From Bacillus sonorensis NBRC 101234 = KCTC 13918 (lineage in GTDB: Bacteria > Bacillota > Bacilli > Bacillales > Bacillaceae), in assembly GCF_001592005.1 (NCBI RefSeq), contig NZ_BCVZ01000003.1:62001-126000 (forward strand): a DNA stretch of 64,000 nt, read 5' to 3'. A model generated the notes under the pieces. It did no database searches and was not told the origin of the DNA. It worked only from the letters and a program-made list of their open reading frames with translations. The stretch's first letter is position 1. Every line of letters starts with the position of its first letter. Position numbers and translations under genes: made by a program. Shown one piece after another: positions 27,244 through 35,717 of the stretch.

Positions 27244-27976
27244 ATGTCTCAGTTTTCTGTTCCGTGCGCAGTTTACAGCGACGGTACAAGCCGCGGGCTA
27301 TTTTTTATTAAGAGGGGTCTTCCTGAGGAAGCAGTGCTGCAAAGGAAGATTTCTTAGATGGAATCGATTCTTATAACCTTTCGCAAATTAACGGATTAGG
27401 AAGCGGAACGTCTCATACCAGCAAGGTTTGCATTATCAACCGGTCATCGTTCGAAGGCGCTGATATCGATTAGACGTTTTACCAGATAGGGATTGGCGAA
27501 GAATTAGTTGATTACAAAGGAAAAAGGTACGTGCGGAAACCTAATGGCCGCTGTCGGGACCTTTGCGGTCGATGAAGGGTATGTAAAAGCCGCTCCGCAT
27601 GATCAAGCAGTTCAAGTTTCGATCTATAAAACGAACATCAAAAAAATGCTTCACAGCGCAAGAATATGTTACGCCGGCCGGAACACCTATAAAAGCAGAG
27701 GAGATTGATATTACAGCCAAAATGCTGTCAATGGGCAAATTTCAACGTACATTTGCTGGGAGCGGCTTATATTGTTTGGCTGCGGCTTCTTTGCTGAAAG
27801 ATACTAAATCGAACCGACTTACCAGAAATAAGGGATGCCAACAGAAGCAAATCATCCGTATCGGACATCTGGAAGGAGTTGCTGAAGTAAATATCGGGTT
27901 AACCGCTGATGACCGTGACGTCTCATTCGTCGGATTGAACCGTACGGCGAGAAGAATCATGAAAGGCGATTTATAA
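27244..27976 (+). pseudogene. PrpF-family aconitate/methylaconitate isomerase, degraded
   Basis: It starts with a normal site (TGGAGG) and N-terminus (MSQFSVPCAVY) and then shows frameshifts. An in-frame stop sits in the segment reading EGADID-stop-TFYQIGIG, and a large central deletion follows near 27650. The C-terminus (AEEIDITAKMLSMGKFQRTF, later RIMKGDL) is clean. The family protein is about 370 residues; fewer than 245 codons remain. It sits 30 bases before an intact aconitase gene. PrpF proteins isomerise trans-aconitate, methylaconitate or oxalomesaconate. Confidence 0.88.
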
Positions 27977-28006
27977 TCATGAAACAGAAGAGGGAGGAAT
28001 ACGATA

Positions 28007-30748
28007 ATGAGCATGAAAACGATTTTTGACGCCCGCTCATCTTTTTTACTTAACGGAAAAAAATATTATTATTATCGCCTGCAGGCATTAGAAGATGCAT
28101 GTATAGCGAATGTATCAAAACTTCCTTTTTCAATTAAGATTTTACTGGAGTCTTTATTACGCCAGTATGACGGGAAGGTGATCAGGAAAGAGCACATAGA
28201 AAACCTGGCAAAATGGGGAACCGATGAAATGAAACAAAACGTTGACATTCCGTTTAAGCCTGCCCGAATCGTTCTTCAGGACTTCACCGGGGTTCCCGTC
28301 GTTGTCGACCTTGCATCCTTAAGAACAGCAATGGCTGAAATGGGCGGTGATCCGGAACAGATCAATCCAGACATTCCGGTTGACCTAGTTATTGACCATG
28401 CCGAACAGGTTGATCAATTCGGCACGCCCGATGCATTCAAGCATAATGTAGAACGCGGCTTTGAATTAAATTACGAACGCTATGCGTTCTTTAAATGGGC
28501 GACTCAATCGTTTGATAAATTCCGTGCCGTACCGCCGTCAACAGCGATTATTCATCAGGCAAACCTGGAGTACTTGGCTAAAGTCATATGCAAAAGCAGG
28601 GGGGACAACGGGGAATATACGGCTTATCCCGATACTTGCTTAGGGACTGATTCCCACACTCCGATGATTAACGGAATCGGAGTTGTTGGCTGGGGGACGG
28701 GTGGAATCGAAGCTGAAGCGGCCATGTTGGGACAGCCGTCTTATTTTTCGGCTCCTGAAGTGATCGGAATCAAATTAAAAGGAAAGCTGCCTTCAGGAGC
28801 AACAGGAACCGATTTGGCGCTTTACGTCACATCTCTGCTGCGAAAGAAAAAAGTCGTCGGAAAATTTGTTGAATTTTTTGGAGATGGCGTCAGTGCCTTG
28901 TCTGCTGCAGACAGAGCCACCGTATCCAACATGTCCCCGGAGAACGGAGCAACCATGACCATTTTTCCAATAGACGAGGAAACGCTGAACTATTTGCGTC
29001 TTTCAGGACGTTCAGAAGAGCAAGTCATGCTTGTAGAAACCTACTGCAAAGCAAACGGGCTGTTCTTTTCTTGCGATACCGAAGAGCCGGCCTATACGGA
29101 AGTAATCGAACTCGATCTATCAGTGATCGAGACAAGCGTTGCGGGGCCGAAACGCCCGCAGGATATCATGCCGCTGTCAGAAGTTAAAGATACGTTCAGA
29201 AGATCGTTAACAAAACAGGTCGAGCATCACGGATATGGACTAACTCAAAAAGAAATCGAAAAAACAGCCGACGTATATCATAAAAACTGTAGAAACTCAA
29301 AATTAAAAACCGGGTCAATCGTTTTAGCAGCGATTACAAGCTGTACCAATACATCAAATCCGAATGTTATGATCGGTGCGGGTTTGCTGGCCAAAAAGGC
29401 GGTAGAAAAAGGACTGACCGTTCCCCCGCATGTAAAAACCAGCCTCGCTCCGGGATCGAAAGTCGTGACCGACTATTTAAAAAAAGCGAATCTGCTACCT
29501 TTTCTTGAGAAATTGGGGTTTTACCTTGTAGGTTACGGCTGTACAACTTGTGTCGGGAACTCGGGACCGCTTTCTCAAGAAGTGGCCAAGACGATCATCG
29601 ATAACGATATGATCGTATCAGGTGTATTATCAGGAAATCGTAATTTTGAAGGACGCATCCATCCCTTGATTAAAGCAAATTTCCTTGCGTCGCCTCCATT
29701 GGTCATCGCATATGCCATCGCCGGAACAATCGATATCAACCTCCGCGATGAACCGCTAGGAAAAGACTTAAACGGCCATGATGTGTATCTGAAAGACTTG
29801 TGGCCCCAAGATTCTGACATTCGAAACGCGATATTCGAGACCATCACTCCGGACCTTTATAAATACCGTAACGAGAAAATATTTACCGGAAACAAAGATT
29901 GGAATCAATTAGATACCGACAAAGGACTGCTGTACGAATGGGATCCTGATTCAACCTATTTGCAAAATCCGCCGTTCTTTAGGGAAATGTCAAGTGAACC
30001 TGATGAAATCGGACCGCTTCAGGAACTTAGAGTACTTGCAAAGCTGGGAGATTCCATCACGACTGACCACATTTCCCCGGCAGGCGGAACAATACCCGAA
30101 AACAGTAAGGCAGGCCGATATTTACTGGAGAAAGGGGTAAAACCGGGAGACCTCAGCTCCTTCGGGTCCCGGAGGGGAAATCACCATGTGATGATCCGCG
30201 GAGGCTTCTCAAACATACGCCTGAGAAATCAGACGGCCCCGGGAACAGAAGGAGGGGTCACCACCTATTTCCCTACTGGAGAAATAATATCCATTTATGA
30301 TGCGGCAATGAAATATCAGAAGGACGGAACCGGTCTGCTCGTTATCGCCGGAAAGGATTATGGAATGGGAAGCTCCCGCGACTGGGCGGCAAAGGCGACA
30401 AAGCTTCTCGGTGTAAAAGCCGTTCTTGCCCAAAGCTTCGAACGTATTCATCGAAGCAACCTTGCCTTAATGGGGGTTGTTCCGCTTCAATTTAAGGAAG
30501 GCGAAAATGCAGAGACACTTGGCTTAACAGGCAGAGAGCATTTTGAATTCCATATCGATGAACATATCACGCCTTGTAAAATGATAAAAGCGATTGCACT
30601 AAAACCGAATGGAACAAAAAAAGAATTCGAAGTTACCGTACGTTTTGACAGTGAAGCAGAAATTGAGTACTATCGCCACGGTGGGGTTTTGCAAATGGTT
30701 TTAAGAAACAAACTGAAAAAAAAGAACGAAAAGACGCCAAATAGATGA
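28007..30748 (+). CDS. Aconitate hydratase, second (paralogous) copy
   Basis: A 913-residue full-length AcnA-type hydratase. Fe-S cysteines are visible in AAITSCTNTSNP (about 447) and YGCTTCVGNSGPL (about 512-515). The swivel-domain substrate motif GKDYGMGSSRDWAAKATKLL is near 785. All domains are complete. The sequence differs widely from the housekeeping CitB as I recall it, and the context (LysR, PrpF-like pseudogene) is that of an accessory operon, so this is probably not the TCA enzyme. It may act on trans-aconitate-derived or methylcitrate-type substrates. GGGAGG precedes the ATG. Confidence 0.85.
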   Translation: MSMKTIFDARSSFLLNGKKYYYYRLQALEDACIANVSKLPFSIKILLESLLRQYDGKVIRKEHIENLAKWGTDEMKQNVDIPFKPARIVLQDFTGVPVVVDLASLRTAMAEMGGDPEQINPDIPVDLVIDHAEQVDQFGTPDAFKHNVERGFELNYERYAFFKWATQSFDKFRAVPPSTAIIHQANLEYLAKVICKSRGDNGEYTAYPDTCLGTDSHTPMINGIGVVGWGTGGIEAEAAMLGQPSYFSAPEVIGIKLKGKLPSGATGTDLALYVTSLLRKKKVVGKFVEFFGDGVSALSAADRATVSNMSPENGATMTIFPIDEETLNYLRLSGRSEEQVMLVETYCKANGLFFSCDTEEPAYTEVIELDLSVIETSVAGPKRPQDIMPLSEVKDTFRRSLTKQVEHHGYGLTQKEIEKTADVYHKNCRNSKLKTGSIVLAAITSCTNTSNPNVMIGAGLLAKKAVEKGLTVPPHVKTSLAPGSKVVTDYLKKANLLPFLEKLGFYLVGYGCTTCVGNSGPLSQEVAKTIIDNDMIVSGVLSGNRNFEGRIHPLIKANFLASPPLVIAYAIAGTIDINLRDEPLGKDLNGHDVYLKDLWPQDSDIRNAIFETITPDLYKYRNEKIFTGNKDWNQLDTDKGLLYEWDPDSTYLQNPPFFREMSSEPDEIGPLQELRVLAKLGDSITTDHISPAGGTIPENSKAGRYLLEKGVKPGDLSSFGSRRGNHHVMIRGGFSNIRLRNQTAPGTEGGVTTYFPTGEIISIYDAAMKYQKDGTGLLVIAGKDYGMGSSRDWAAKATKLLGVKAVLAQSFERIHRSNLALMGVVPLQFKEGENAETLGLTGREHFEFHIDEHITPCKMIKAIALKPNGTKKEFEVTVRFDSEAEIEYYRHGGVLQMVLRNKLKKKNEKTPNR

Positions 30749-30761
30749 AGTTTGGCGTCTT
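30731..30761. terminator. Terminator between convergent aconitase and ccdA genes
   Basis: AAGACGCCAAA pairs with TTTGGCGTCTT. The T-run is better on the minus strand, and the 5' arm lies inside the end of the aconitase gene. Confidence 0.78.
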
Positions 30762-30764
30762 GCT

Positions 30765-31472
30765 TTACAATAGATTCGTAAGATCGGAAAACCATATATT
30801 AATCCATACGATTTGATTCGTGTACAAGAGAATGCCGATGAAAACGAGCATTCCTCCGCCGATTTTCATCAACACATGCGAGTACTTTGTAAAAAATTTC
30901 ACCTTTCCGATGAAAAACGCCATCACTAAAAACGGAATTGCAAATCCCAACGAATAGGCCGTCACAAGCATAAGCGTCCTGGCCGGATCGGGATTCGTGA
31001 AATTGGCGTACGCAATCGTTCCGAAAATGGGCCCGATACACGGCGTCCAGCCGGCCGCAAAAATAATTCCGACAAGTATGGAATTCAACACGCCGATTTT
31101 TCCTTTTCTAAACGAAAACCTTCTCTCCTTCAACATGAATGCCGGCTGAAAAACCCCCAATAAAAACAAACCCATTAAACAAATAAAAATCCCGCCAAGC
31201 ATCCTGATCAGGTTTTTATATTCAGAGAAAATCGAACCGACAGAGCTGGCCGAAAAGCCGATAATGTAAAAAATCAACGAAAAACCGATCAAAAAAGAAG
31301 CCGCATGAAGCAGCACCGTTTGATTGACGCCCTTTGTCTGCCTGCTTTTTAAATCGCTTACAGAAAAGCCCGTAATGTAAGAAATAAAAGAAGGGTACAA
31401 CGGCAGACAGCACGGGGAAATAAACGATAAGAACCCTGCGCCGAACGCGAGCCATATCGTTACGCTTTGCAT
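30765..31472 (-). CDS. CcdA-type thiol-disulfide transmembrane transporter
   Basis: A 235-residue protein with six hydrophobic segments. The two functional cysteines are in ISPCCLPLYP (about residue 21) and GWTPCIGPIFG (about 141). CcdA carries reducing equivalents from cytoplasmic thioredoxin across the membrane for cytochrome c maturation and spore functions. AAGGAGATGATCAG precedes the ATG. The length equals that of B. subtilis CcdA, but no ResA- or StoA-type partner is adjacent, so it may be a second copy. Confidence 0.9.
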   Translation of the reverse strand: MQSVTIWLAFGAGFLSFISPCCLPLYPSFISYITGFSVSDLKSRQTKGVNQTVLLHAASFLIGFSLIFYIIGFSASSVGSIFSEYKNLIRMLGGIFICLMGLFLLGVFQPAFMLKERRFSFRKGKIGVLNSILVGIIFAAGWTPCIGPIFGTIAYANFTNPDPARTLMLVTAYSLGFAIPFLVMAFFIGKVKFFTKYSHVLMKIGGGMLVFIGILLYTNQIVWINIWFSDLTNLL

Positions 31473-31611
31473 CTGATCATCTCCTTAAAACCGCAGTAAA
31501 CTACAGCAATGATAACATTCCAAATAGTGGGTCGTCTACAATTATATACAAAAGAAAAAGGGAGGCAGCTTATTAGAATCGAATGAGTTTTCTGCACATA
31601 TTGTATTGTAA

Positions 31612-31645
31612 TTGACAAAAAACCGTCCAGACGGCACAGTAAAAT
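31612..31645 (+). promoter_or_regulatory. Promoter and operator of the TetR/SMR operon
   Basis: TTGACA (31612-31617) is followed by a weak -10. Between them lies the interrupted palindrome CCGTC-CA-GACGG (31623-31634), a plausible TetR-family operator. Autorepression by the downstream TetR protein is inferred. Confidence 0.6.
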
Positions 31646-31663
31646 TACGAGGAGGGAACTGAA

Positions 31664-32212
31664 ATGGAATCAAAAGCGAATGCAAAACGGCAGCTTATTT
31701 TACATACGGCGAAACAAATCGTCCTTGACCATGATTTTAATGCCCTAACCTTAGATGCAGTAGCGAAACGGGCCGGAATCAGCAAAGGGGGGTTGCTGTA
31801 TCACTTCCCAAATAAAGAATCGTTGATAAAAGGGCTTGCGCAATTTATTTATGAGGAAATGGGTGCAACCTTAACAAAAGCCGCTGAGGCTGATCCAATT
31901 GAGAAGGGAAAATGGACCCGCGCATTAATAGAAGCGGCCAGACTGGACCTGGAACATCACGCTGAACTGAATGTGGGTGTTTTTGCAGCCTCTTTGCTGG
32001 ACCCGGACGCATCTGTACATATTTCCCACAGCTATCAAGCGATCCTGTCCAAACTGGATGACGACGGAATCGATCCGGTCACCGCGACCATTATTCGATT
32101 GGCGATAGACGGTCTTTATTATGCTCAAATGCTAAATGTCGCTCCCGTAGAGAAGGAAATGCGGCAAGAGGTCATTCGGCGGTTGCTCGCGATGACCAAA
32201 AAGGAGGGATAA
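31664..32212 (+). CDS. TetR-family repressor of SMR efflux genes (YvdT-like)
   Basis: A 182-residue regulator with an N-terminal TetR HTH (LTLDAVAKRAGISKGGLLYH at about 28-47, then FPNKESL) and a helical ligand-binding domain. GAGGAGGG precedes the ATG. The next gene starts two bases after the stop, so the three genes form one operon. The gene order TetR-SMR-SMR matches yvdT-yvdS-yvdR of B. subtilis. Confidence 0.88.
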   Translation: MESKANAKRQLILHTAKQIVLDHDFNALTLDAVAKRAGISKGGLLYHFPNKESLIKGLAQFIYEEMGATLTKAAEADPIEKGKWTRALIEAARLDLEHHAELNVGVFAASLLDPDASVHISHSYQAILSKLDDDGIDPVTATIIRLAIDGLYYAQMLNVAPVEKEMRQEVIRRLLAMTKKEG

Positions 32213-32214
32213 CG

Positions 32215-32544
32215 GTGAACCCTTATGTACTACTAACCTTTGCTATTACCGGTGAAGTGTTCGGCAGTTCCATGCTGAAAGCCGCAAACGGATTTAAAAA
32301 ATTATGGCCCAGCATTGGCGTAGTGATCGGATACGGGACGGCTTTTTATGCCTTATCTTTAACACTGAAAACGCTGCCGCTTGGAATCTCTTATGCCATA
32401 TGGTCGGGATTGGGGACAGCATTGACAACTTTGATCGGAATCGCGGTATATAAAGAAGCGTTTAATCGAAAAAAGCTGTTTGGGCTTATTCTCATTATAG
32501 GCGGAATCATTCTTTTAAATGCTGCAAAAGGCGGAGCTCATTAA
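32215..32544 (+). CDS. SMR-family efflux protein, first subunit
   Basis: A 109-residue four-helix small multidrug resistance protein. The conserved glutamate is in the first helix (AITGEVFGSSMLKA), and the IWSGLGTALTTLIG motif is in helix 3. Start GTG 32215 follows AAGGAGGG. It pairs with the second SMR gene 17 bases downstream; paired SMRs usually insert in opposite orientations and export guanidinium or quaternary compounds with protons. Confidence 0.9.
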   Translation: MNPYVLLTFAITGEVFGSSMLKAANGFKKLWPSIGVVIGYGTAFYALSLTLKTLPLGISYAIWSGLGTALTTLIGIAVYKEAFNRKKLFGLILIIGGIILLNAAKGGAH

Positions 32545-32560
32545 GAAAGGACGGCTAAAG

Positions 32561-32908
32561 ATGAAAGGCTATGTTTATTTAGGATTTTCGATTATTGGAG
32601 AGGTATTTGCGACGGCAATGCTCAAAATGTCGGAGGGATTTACAGTCTTGCTTCCAACCATTGGAGTGATAATCGGCTATGCGCTTTCGTTTTATCTGAT
32701 CTCCTTATCCCTTAAAACGATTCCGTTAAGCTTGGCTTATGCTGTTTGGTCAGGCGTAGGCACGGCATTAGCCGCTTTAATCGGCGTTGTGGTTTGGAAT
32801 GATCCGTTTAACATGCAGATGTTATGTGCGATCATTCTCATTATAGGCGGAGTTGCACTTTTGAACAGTTCAAAACATCCGCAAACAAAAAAAGAACCGT
32901 CAATTTGA
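32561..32908 (+). CDS. SMR-family efflux protein, second subunit
   Basis: A 115-residue SMR protein with the helix-1 glutamate in FSIIGEVFATAMLKMS and the motif VWSGVGTALAALIG. ATG 32561 is spaced nine bases from AAGAAAGGA; earlier in-frame codons overlap the first gene. It is a likely heterodimer partner of the preceding protein. A basic tail (KHPQTKKEP) fits the positive-inside rule for one orientation. Confidence 0.9.
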   Translation: MKGYVYLGFSIIGEVFATAMLKMSEGFTVLLPTIGVIIGYALSFYLISLSLKTIPLSLAYAVWSGVGTALAALIGVVVWNDPFNMQMLCAIILIIGGVALLNSSKHPQTKKEPSI

Positions 32909-32921
32909 CGATTCTTTTTTT
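32889..32921 (+). terminator. Terminator of the SMR operon
   Basis: AAGAACCGTCAA and TTGACGATTCTT pair almost perfectly and are followed by seven T residues, overlapping the last codons of the operon. Confidence 0.88.
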
Positions 32922-33475
32922 AACAAATGAAGACCATTTAGCCGGCTTTGACTTGAAAACAGCAGATCAGCGAGTGATTCGGCGCTTACCAAGGGTGGCG
33001 GACATAAGGTCATCGGGGATCTTTGTATCAACTATAATATCAATCTGATGAGTGCAGATGAAAAAAGGCTTGACGACTTCTTTTGCCTGATCAGCAAACA
33101 AGCCAAAACACTTCCGCCGAAATAGCAGAGTCCCACGATTCAATCAAAATGCAGCAGAGATCACAAATCAATTTATCCAGCACACTTAGACATGTCAACA
33201 GTCACCGTATACAGCTAAAATAAAAAATTTGATTTACAAAATGACCAAGCTTGCTAATTATATAGAAACGTTTGTTCCGCATGAAGAAATAACACGAATA
33301 TAAAAATCAAGCAGGGAACGAAAAGGCTTGAAAAGCTGTGAAAATCGACTAAAACAATGTGTTGGATGATTCAGAGCCGTATAATTTGTGAAGGTCGATA
33401 CATGATACCCACTCTTTCTTTTTGTGAAAGCAACATCATGTTTCATTCTTCCATTATTTGATAAAGTCTATTTTT
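32922..33475. other. Gene-free stretch with a short coding remnant
   Basis: A fragment at about 32993-33124 reads as protein (GGGHKVIGDLCINYNINLMS, then DEKRLDDFF) and ends in TAG, but has no start. I take it for the tail of a lost gene; a flavodoxin-like end is possible but unproven. From 33125 to 33475 nothing recognisable is present. Confidence 0.45.
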
Positions 33476-33498
33476 CCGGAAGTTTCGGTAAAAAATCG
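33476..33498 (+). promoter_or_regulatory. Putative ManR operator upstream of manR
   Basis: CCGGAA, then TTTCGGTAAAAAAT, is shared almost base for base with the sequence at 35611-35633 before manP. The only intergenic feature shared by the two mannose promoters is the natural candidate for the activator site. It lies just upstream of TTGACA (33504-33509). Confidence 0.78.
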
Positions 33499-33528
33499 AA
33501 CTTTTGACACTTTTATTTCACTTTATAA

Positions 33529-33542
33529 TGTAAACGGTTTCG
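33529..33542 (+). promoter_or_regulatory. cre site (CcpA) at the manR promoter
   Basis: TGTAAACGGTTTCG matches the catabolite-responsive element consensus TGWAANCGNTNWCA except for the last base. It abuts TATAAT at 33524-33529, so CcpA bound here would block initiation when glucose is present. Confidence 0.78.
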
Positions 33543-33616
33543 TATGTAGTATACTTATACTATCAATTCATCATATCGCGACATATACAGGAAGGATAGA
33601 AAAACAGGTGGCATTC

Positions 33617-35554
33617 ATGAATACTAGGCAAAAAGAAATTTTATATCTGTTGTTATCTGAACCTGAGGACTACTTAATCGTGCAAGATTTCGCAGACAGG
33701 GTAAAGTGTTCTGAAAAAACGATCCGGAATGATTTGAAAACGATTGAACATTACCTCAATGAACATTCCAATGCTCAGCTTATTCGAAAACCAGGCTCAG
33801 GCGTGTACTTGCAAATAGACGAACATGAAAAAATGCGGTTAAGTCATCAGCTGCACAAAGAACATCAGCGCGTAAATGAACAAAGCGATGAAGAAAGAGT
33901 GCTGCAAATTGCATTTCTCTTGCTGATGAATACAAAGCCGGTGACAGCGAAAGAACTCGCCGAGCAGCATTTTTTAAATAAATCCGCGATTAAAGGCGAT
34001 TTGAACATGATAAAAGAATGGCTGAAACGGTTTCAGTTAACATTGATTTCTAAACAGCGGCTTGGTTTGTTGATAGAAGGAGATGAGAAGAATAAAAGAA
34101 AGGCATTGGCCAGAATCTCGGATTTGATTGATAATCAAGAATTGACCAGTCAATTTATTAAAAAGCAGTTTTTGCGTCATGAGGTCACATTTGCGGCGAA
34201 TGAATTGCGATCACTGCAAAAGCATCATTCTCTATTTTTCACAGACGAAACATTTGAAAGTCTATTATTGCACACATTGCTGATGATCCGCCGAATCAAA
34301 ATGAAACAGCCGATCGCCATTCCCCAAAAAGAAATGGCGATTGTCCAGGAGAAAAAAGAGTATCAATGGACATCCGAATTGATGAAACGGCTTGAACACG
34401 TTTTTTCCATCCATTTCCCTAAAGAAGAGATCGTGTATTTAACATTGCATATTTTAGGCGGGAAGGTGCGCTATCCAATCGAAAAAGAGAAGAACGTTAA
34501 AAACCCTTTGCTTTTTAACGTTTTGCAGTATTTGGTTGACCGCGTGTCCGAACTGAAAATGCTTGATTTCCGCAAGGATCAGGCTTTGATCAATGGCTTG
34601 GGCGTTCATTTAAATACAGTGTTAAACCGGCTGAATTATGACCTTTCTGTCTCAAATCCAATGCTGAATGATATAAAAAAGATGTATCCATATATGTTTC
34701 ATACCGTGGTTGACGTTCTGGAGGATATGAATCAGTCATTCTCCCTTTCTATTCCCGAGGAAGAAGCTGCATATCTTACTTTGCATTTTCAAGCGGCTAT
34801 CGAACGCATGAACGGCATCAGCCAGACAAAAAAGAAGGCCGTCATCGTATGTCATATGGGAATCGGAATGTCGCAATTACTACGGACAAAAATTGAACGG
34901 AAATTTCATCAAATCGCTGTGATCGACTGCATCGCAAAAGCGGATTTAGCGGATTACTTAGCTGGGCGCGGTGATGTGGAGCTTGTCATCTCTACGGTAT
35001 CCTTGGAAGAATTGAAGATTCCCCATGTTGTTGTATCACCGCTCTTGGAGTCAGGTGATGAGAGGAAGCTGGGCGTTTTTATGGATCAGCTTGATGAATC
35101 ATCCCGCCGTAAGCAAAAAGCATTTCAGATGTTAAATAATACGACTCCTTTTTTAGTGTTCTTGCAGCAAAAATCAGAACACCGCTACAAACTAATTGAA
35201 CAGTTGGCAACGGCTTTATATGAAAAAGGCTATGTCGAAAAGGAATACGCCGCTCATGCCGTCATGCGGGAAAAAATGTCGGCGACAAACATCGGGGCAG
35301 GCATCGCGATTCCACATGCAAATGCAAAATTTATTAAACAATCAGTCATTGCCATTGCCACGTTACAAGAGCCGCTTGATTGGGGGACTGAAAAAGTGTC
35401 GCTTGTCTTCATGCTGGCCGTGAAACATGAGGATCAAAGCATGGCAAGACAATTGTTTCATGAGCTTTCCTATCTGAGCGAGCAGCCTGATTTCATTCAA
35501 AACCTGACGAAGGAAACAGATGTGATGAGATTCTTATCTTATTTGGATTATTAA
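33617..35554 (+). CDS. manR: Mannose operon transcriptional activator
   Basis: A 645-residue PTS-regulated activator. Domain order: HTH at about 1-75 (LIVQDFADRVKCSEKTIRND), a second HTH to about 150, PRD1 at about 170-275, PRD2 at about 300-400, an EIIB-like domain with the phospho-cysteine region VIVCHMGIGMSQLL at about 415, and an EIIA-fructose domain with IAIPHANAKF at about 565. The frame is open to 33458, but ATG 33617 with ACAGGTGGC and family length is the likely start. HPr and mannose-PTS phosphorylation set its activity. Confidence 0.92.
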   Translation: MNTRQKEILYLLLSEPEDYLIVQDFADRVKCSEKTIRNDLKTIEHYLNEHSNAQLIRKPGSGVYLQIDEHEKMRLSHQLHKEHQRVNEQSDEERVLQIAFLLLMNTKPVTAKELAEQHFLNKSAIKGDLNMIKEWLKRFQLTLISKQRLGLLIEGDEKNKRKALARISDLIDNQELTSQFIKKQFLRHEVTFAANELRSLQKHHSLFFTDETFESLLLHTLLMIRRIKMKQPIAIPQKEMAIVQEKKEYQWTSELMKRLEHVFSIHFPKEEIVYLTLHILGGKVRYPIEKEKNVKNPLLFNVLQYLVDRVSELKMLDFRKDQALINGLGVHLNTVLNRLNYDLSVSNPMLNDIKKMYPYMFHTVVDVLEDMNQSFSLSIPEEEAAYLTLHFQAAIERMNGISQTKKKAVIVCHMGIGMSQLLRTKIERKFHQIAVIDCIAKADLADYLAGRGDVELVISTVSLEELKIPHVVVSPLLESGDERKLGVFMDQLDESSRRKQKAFQMLNNTTPFLVFLQQKSEHRYKLIEQLATALYEKGYVEKEYAAHAVMREKMSATNIGAGIAIPHANAKFIKQSVIAIATLQEPLDWGTEKVSLVFMLAVKHEDQSMARQLFHELSYLSEQPDFIQNLTKETDVMRFLSYLDY

Positions 35555-35583
35555 AAGCTGGGCAAAGGATGCCCTGCTTTTTT
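35554..35583 (+). terminator. Terminator after manR
   Basis: AAAGC and GGGC pair with GCCC and GCTTT around a short loop, followed by TTTTTT, immediately after the manR stop. Confidence 0.8.
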
Positions 35584-35610
35584 GTTTGATCAGGAAAAAA
35601 GCCGATTTTG

Positions 35611-35633
35611 CCGGAAATTGCGGTAAAAAACGG
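35611..35633 (+). promoter_or_regulatory. Putative ManR operator upstream of manP
   Basis: CCGGAAATTG followed by CGGTAAAAAACGG repeats the element at 33476-33498 with three or four changes. It is about 85 bases before manP, where an upstream activator would bind. A second promoter here fits a mannose-inducible manP-manA unit separated from manR by a terminator. Confidence 0.8.
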
Positions 35634-35717
35634 CGCTTTTATCTTCATGATTTTGATATACAGTAGTTACAAGGCCTACTACAATTCATGAATATATTGT
35701 GCCAAAGGAGGATTGAC

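Noticed and set aside
27508..27976. Two overlapping frames as separate small genes
   Set aside because: Both are pieces of the degraded PrpF-like gene; neither has its own ribosome binding site.
33125..33475. Possible small RNA or leader before manR
   Set aside because: No promoter-terminator pair encloses it, and no conserved structure could be recognised by eye.
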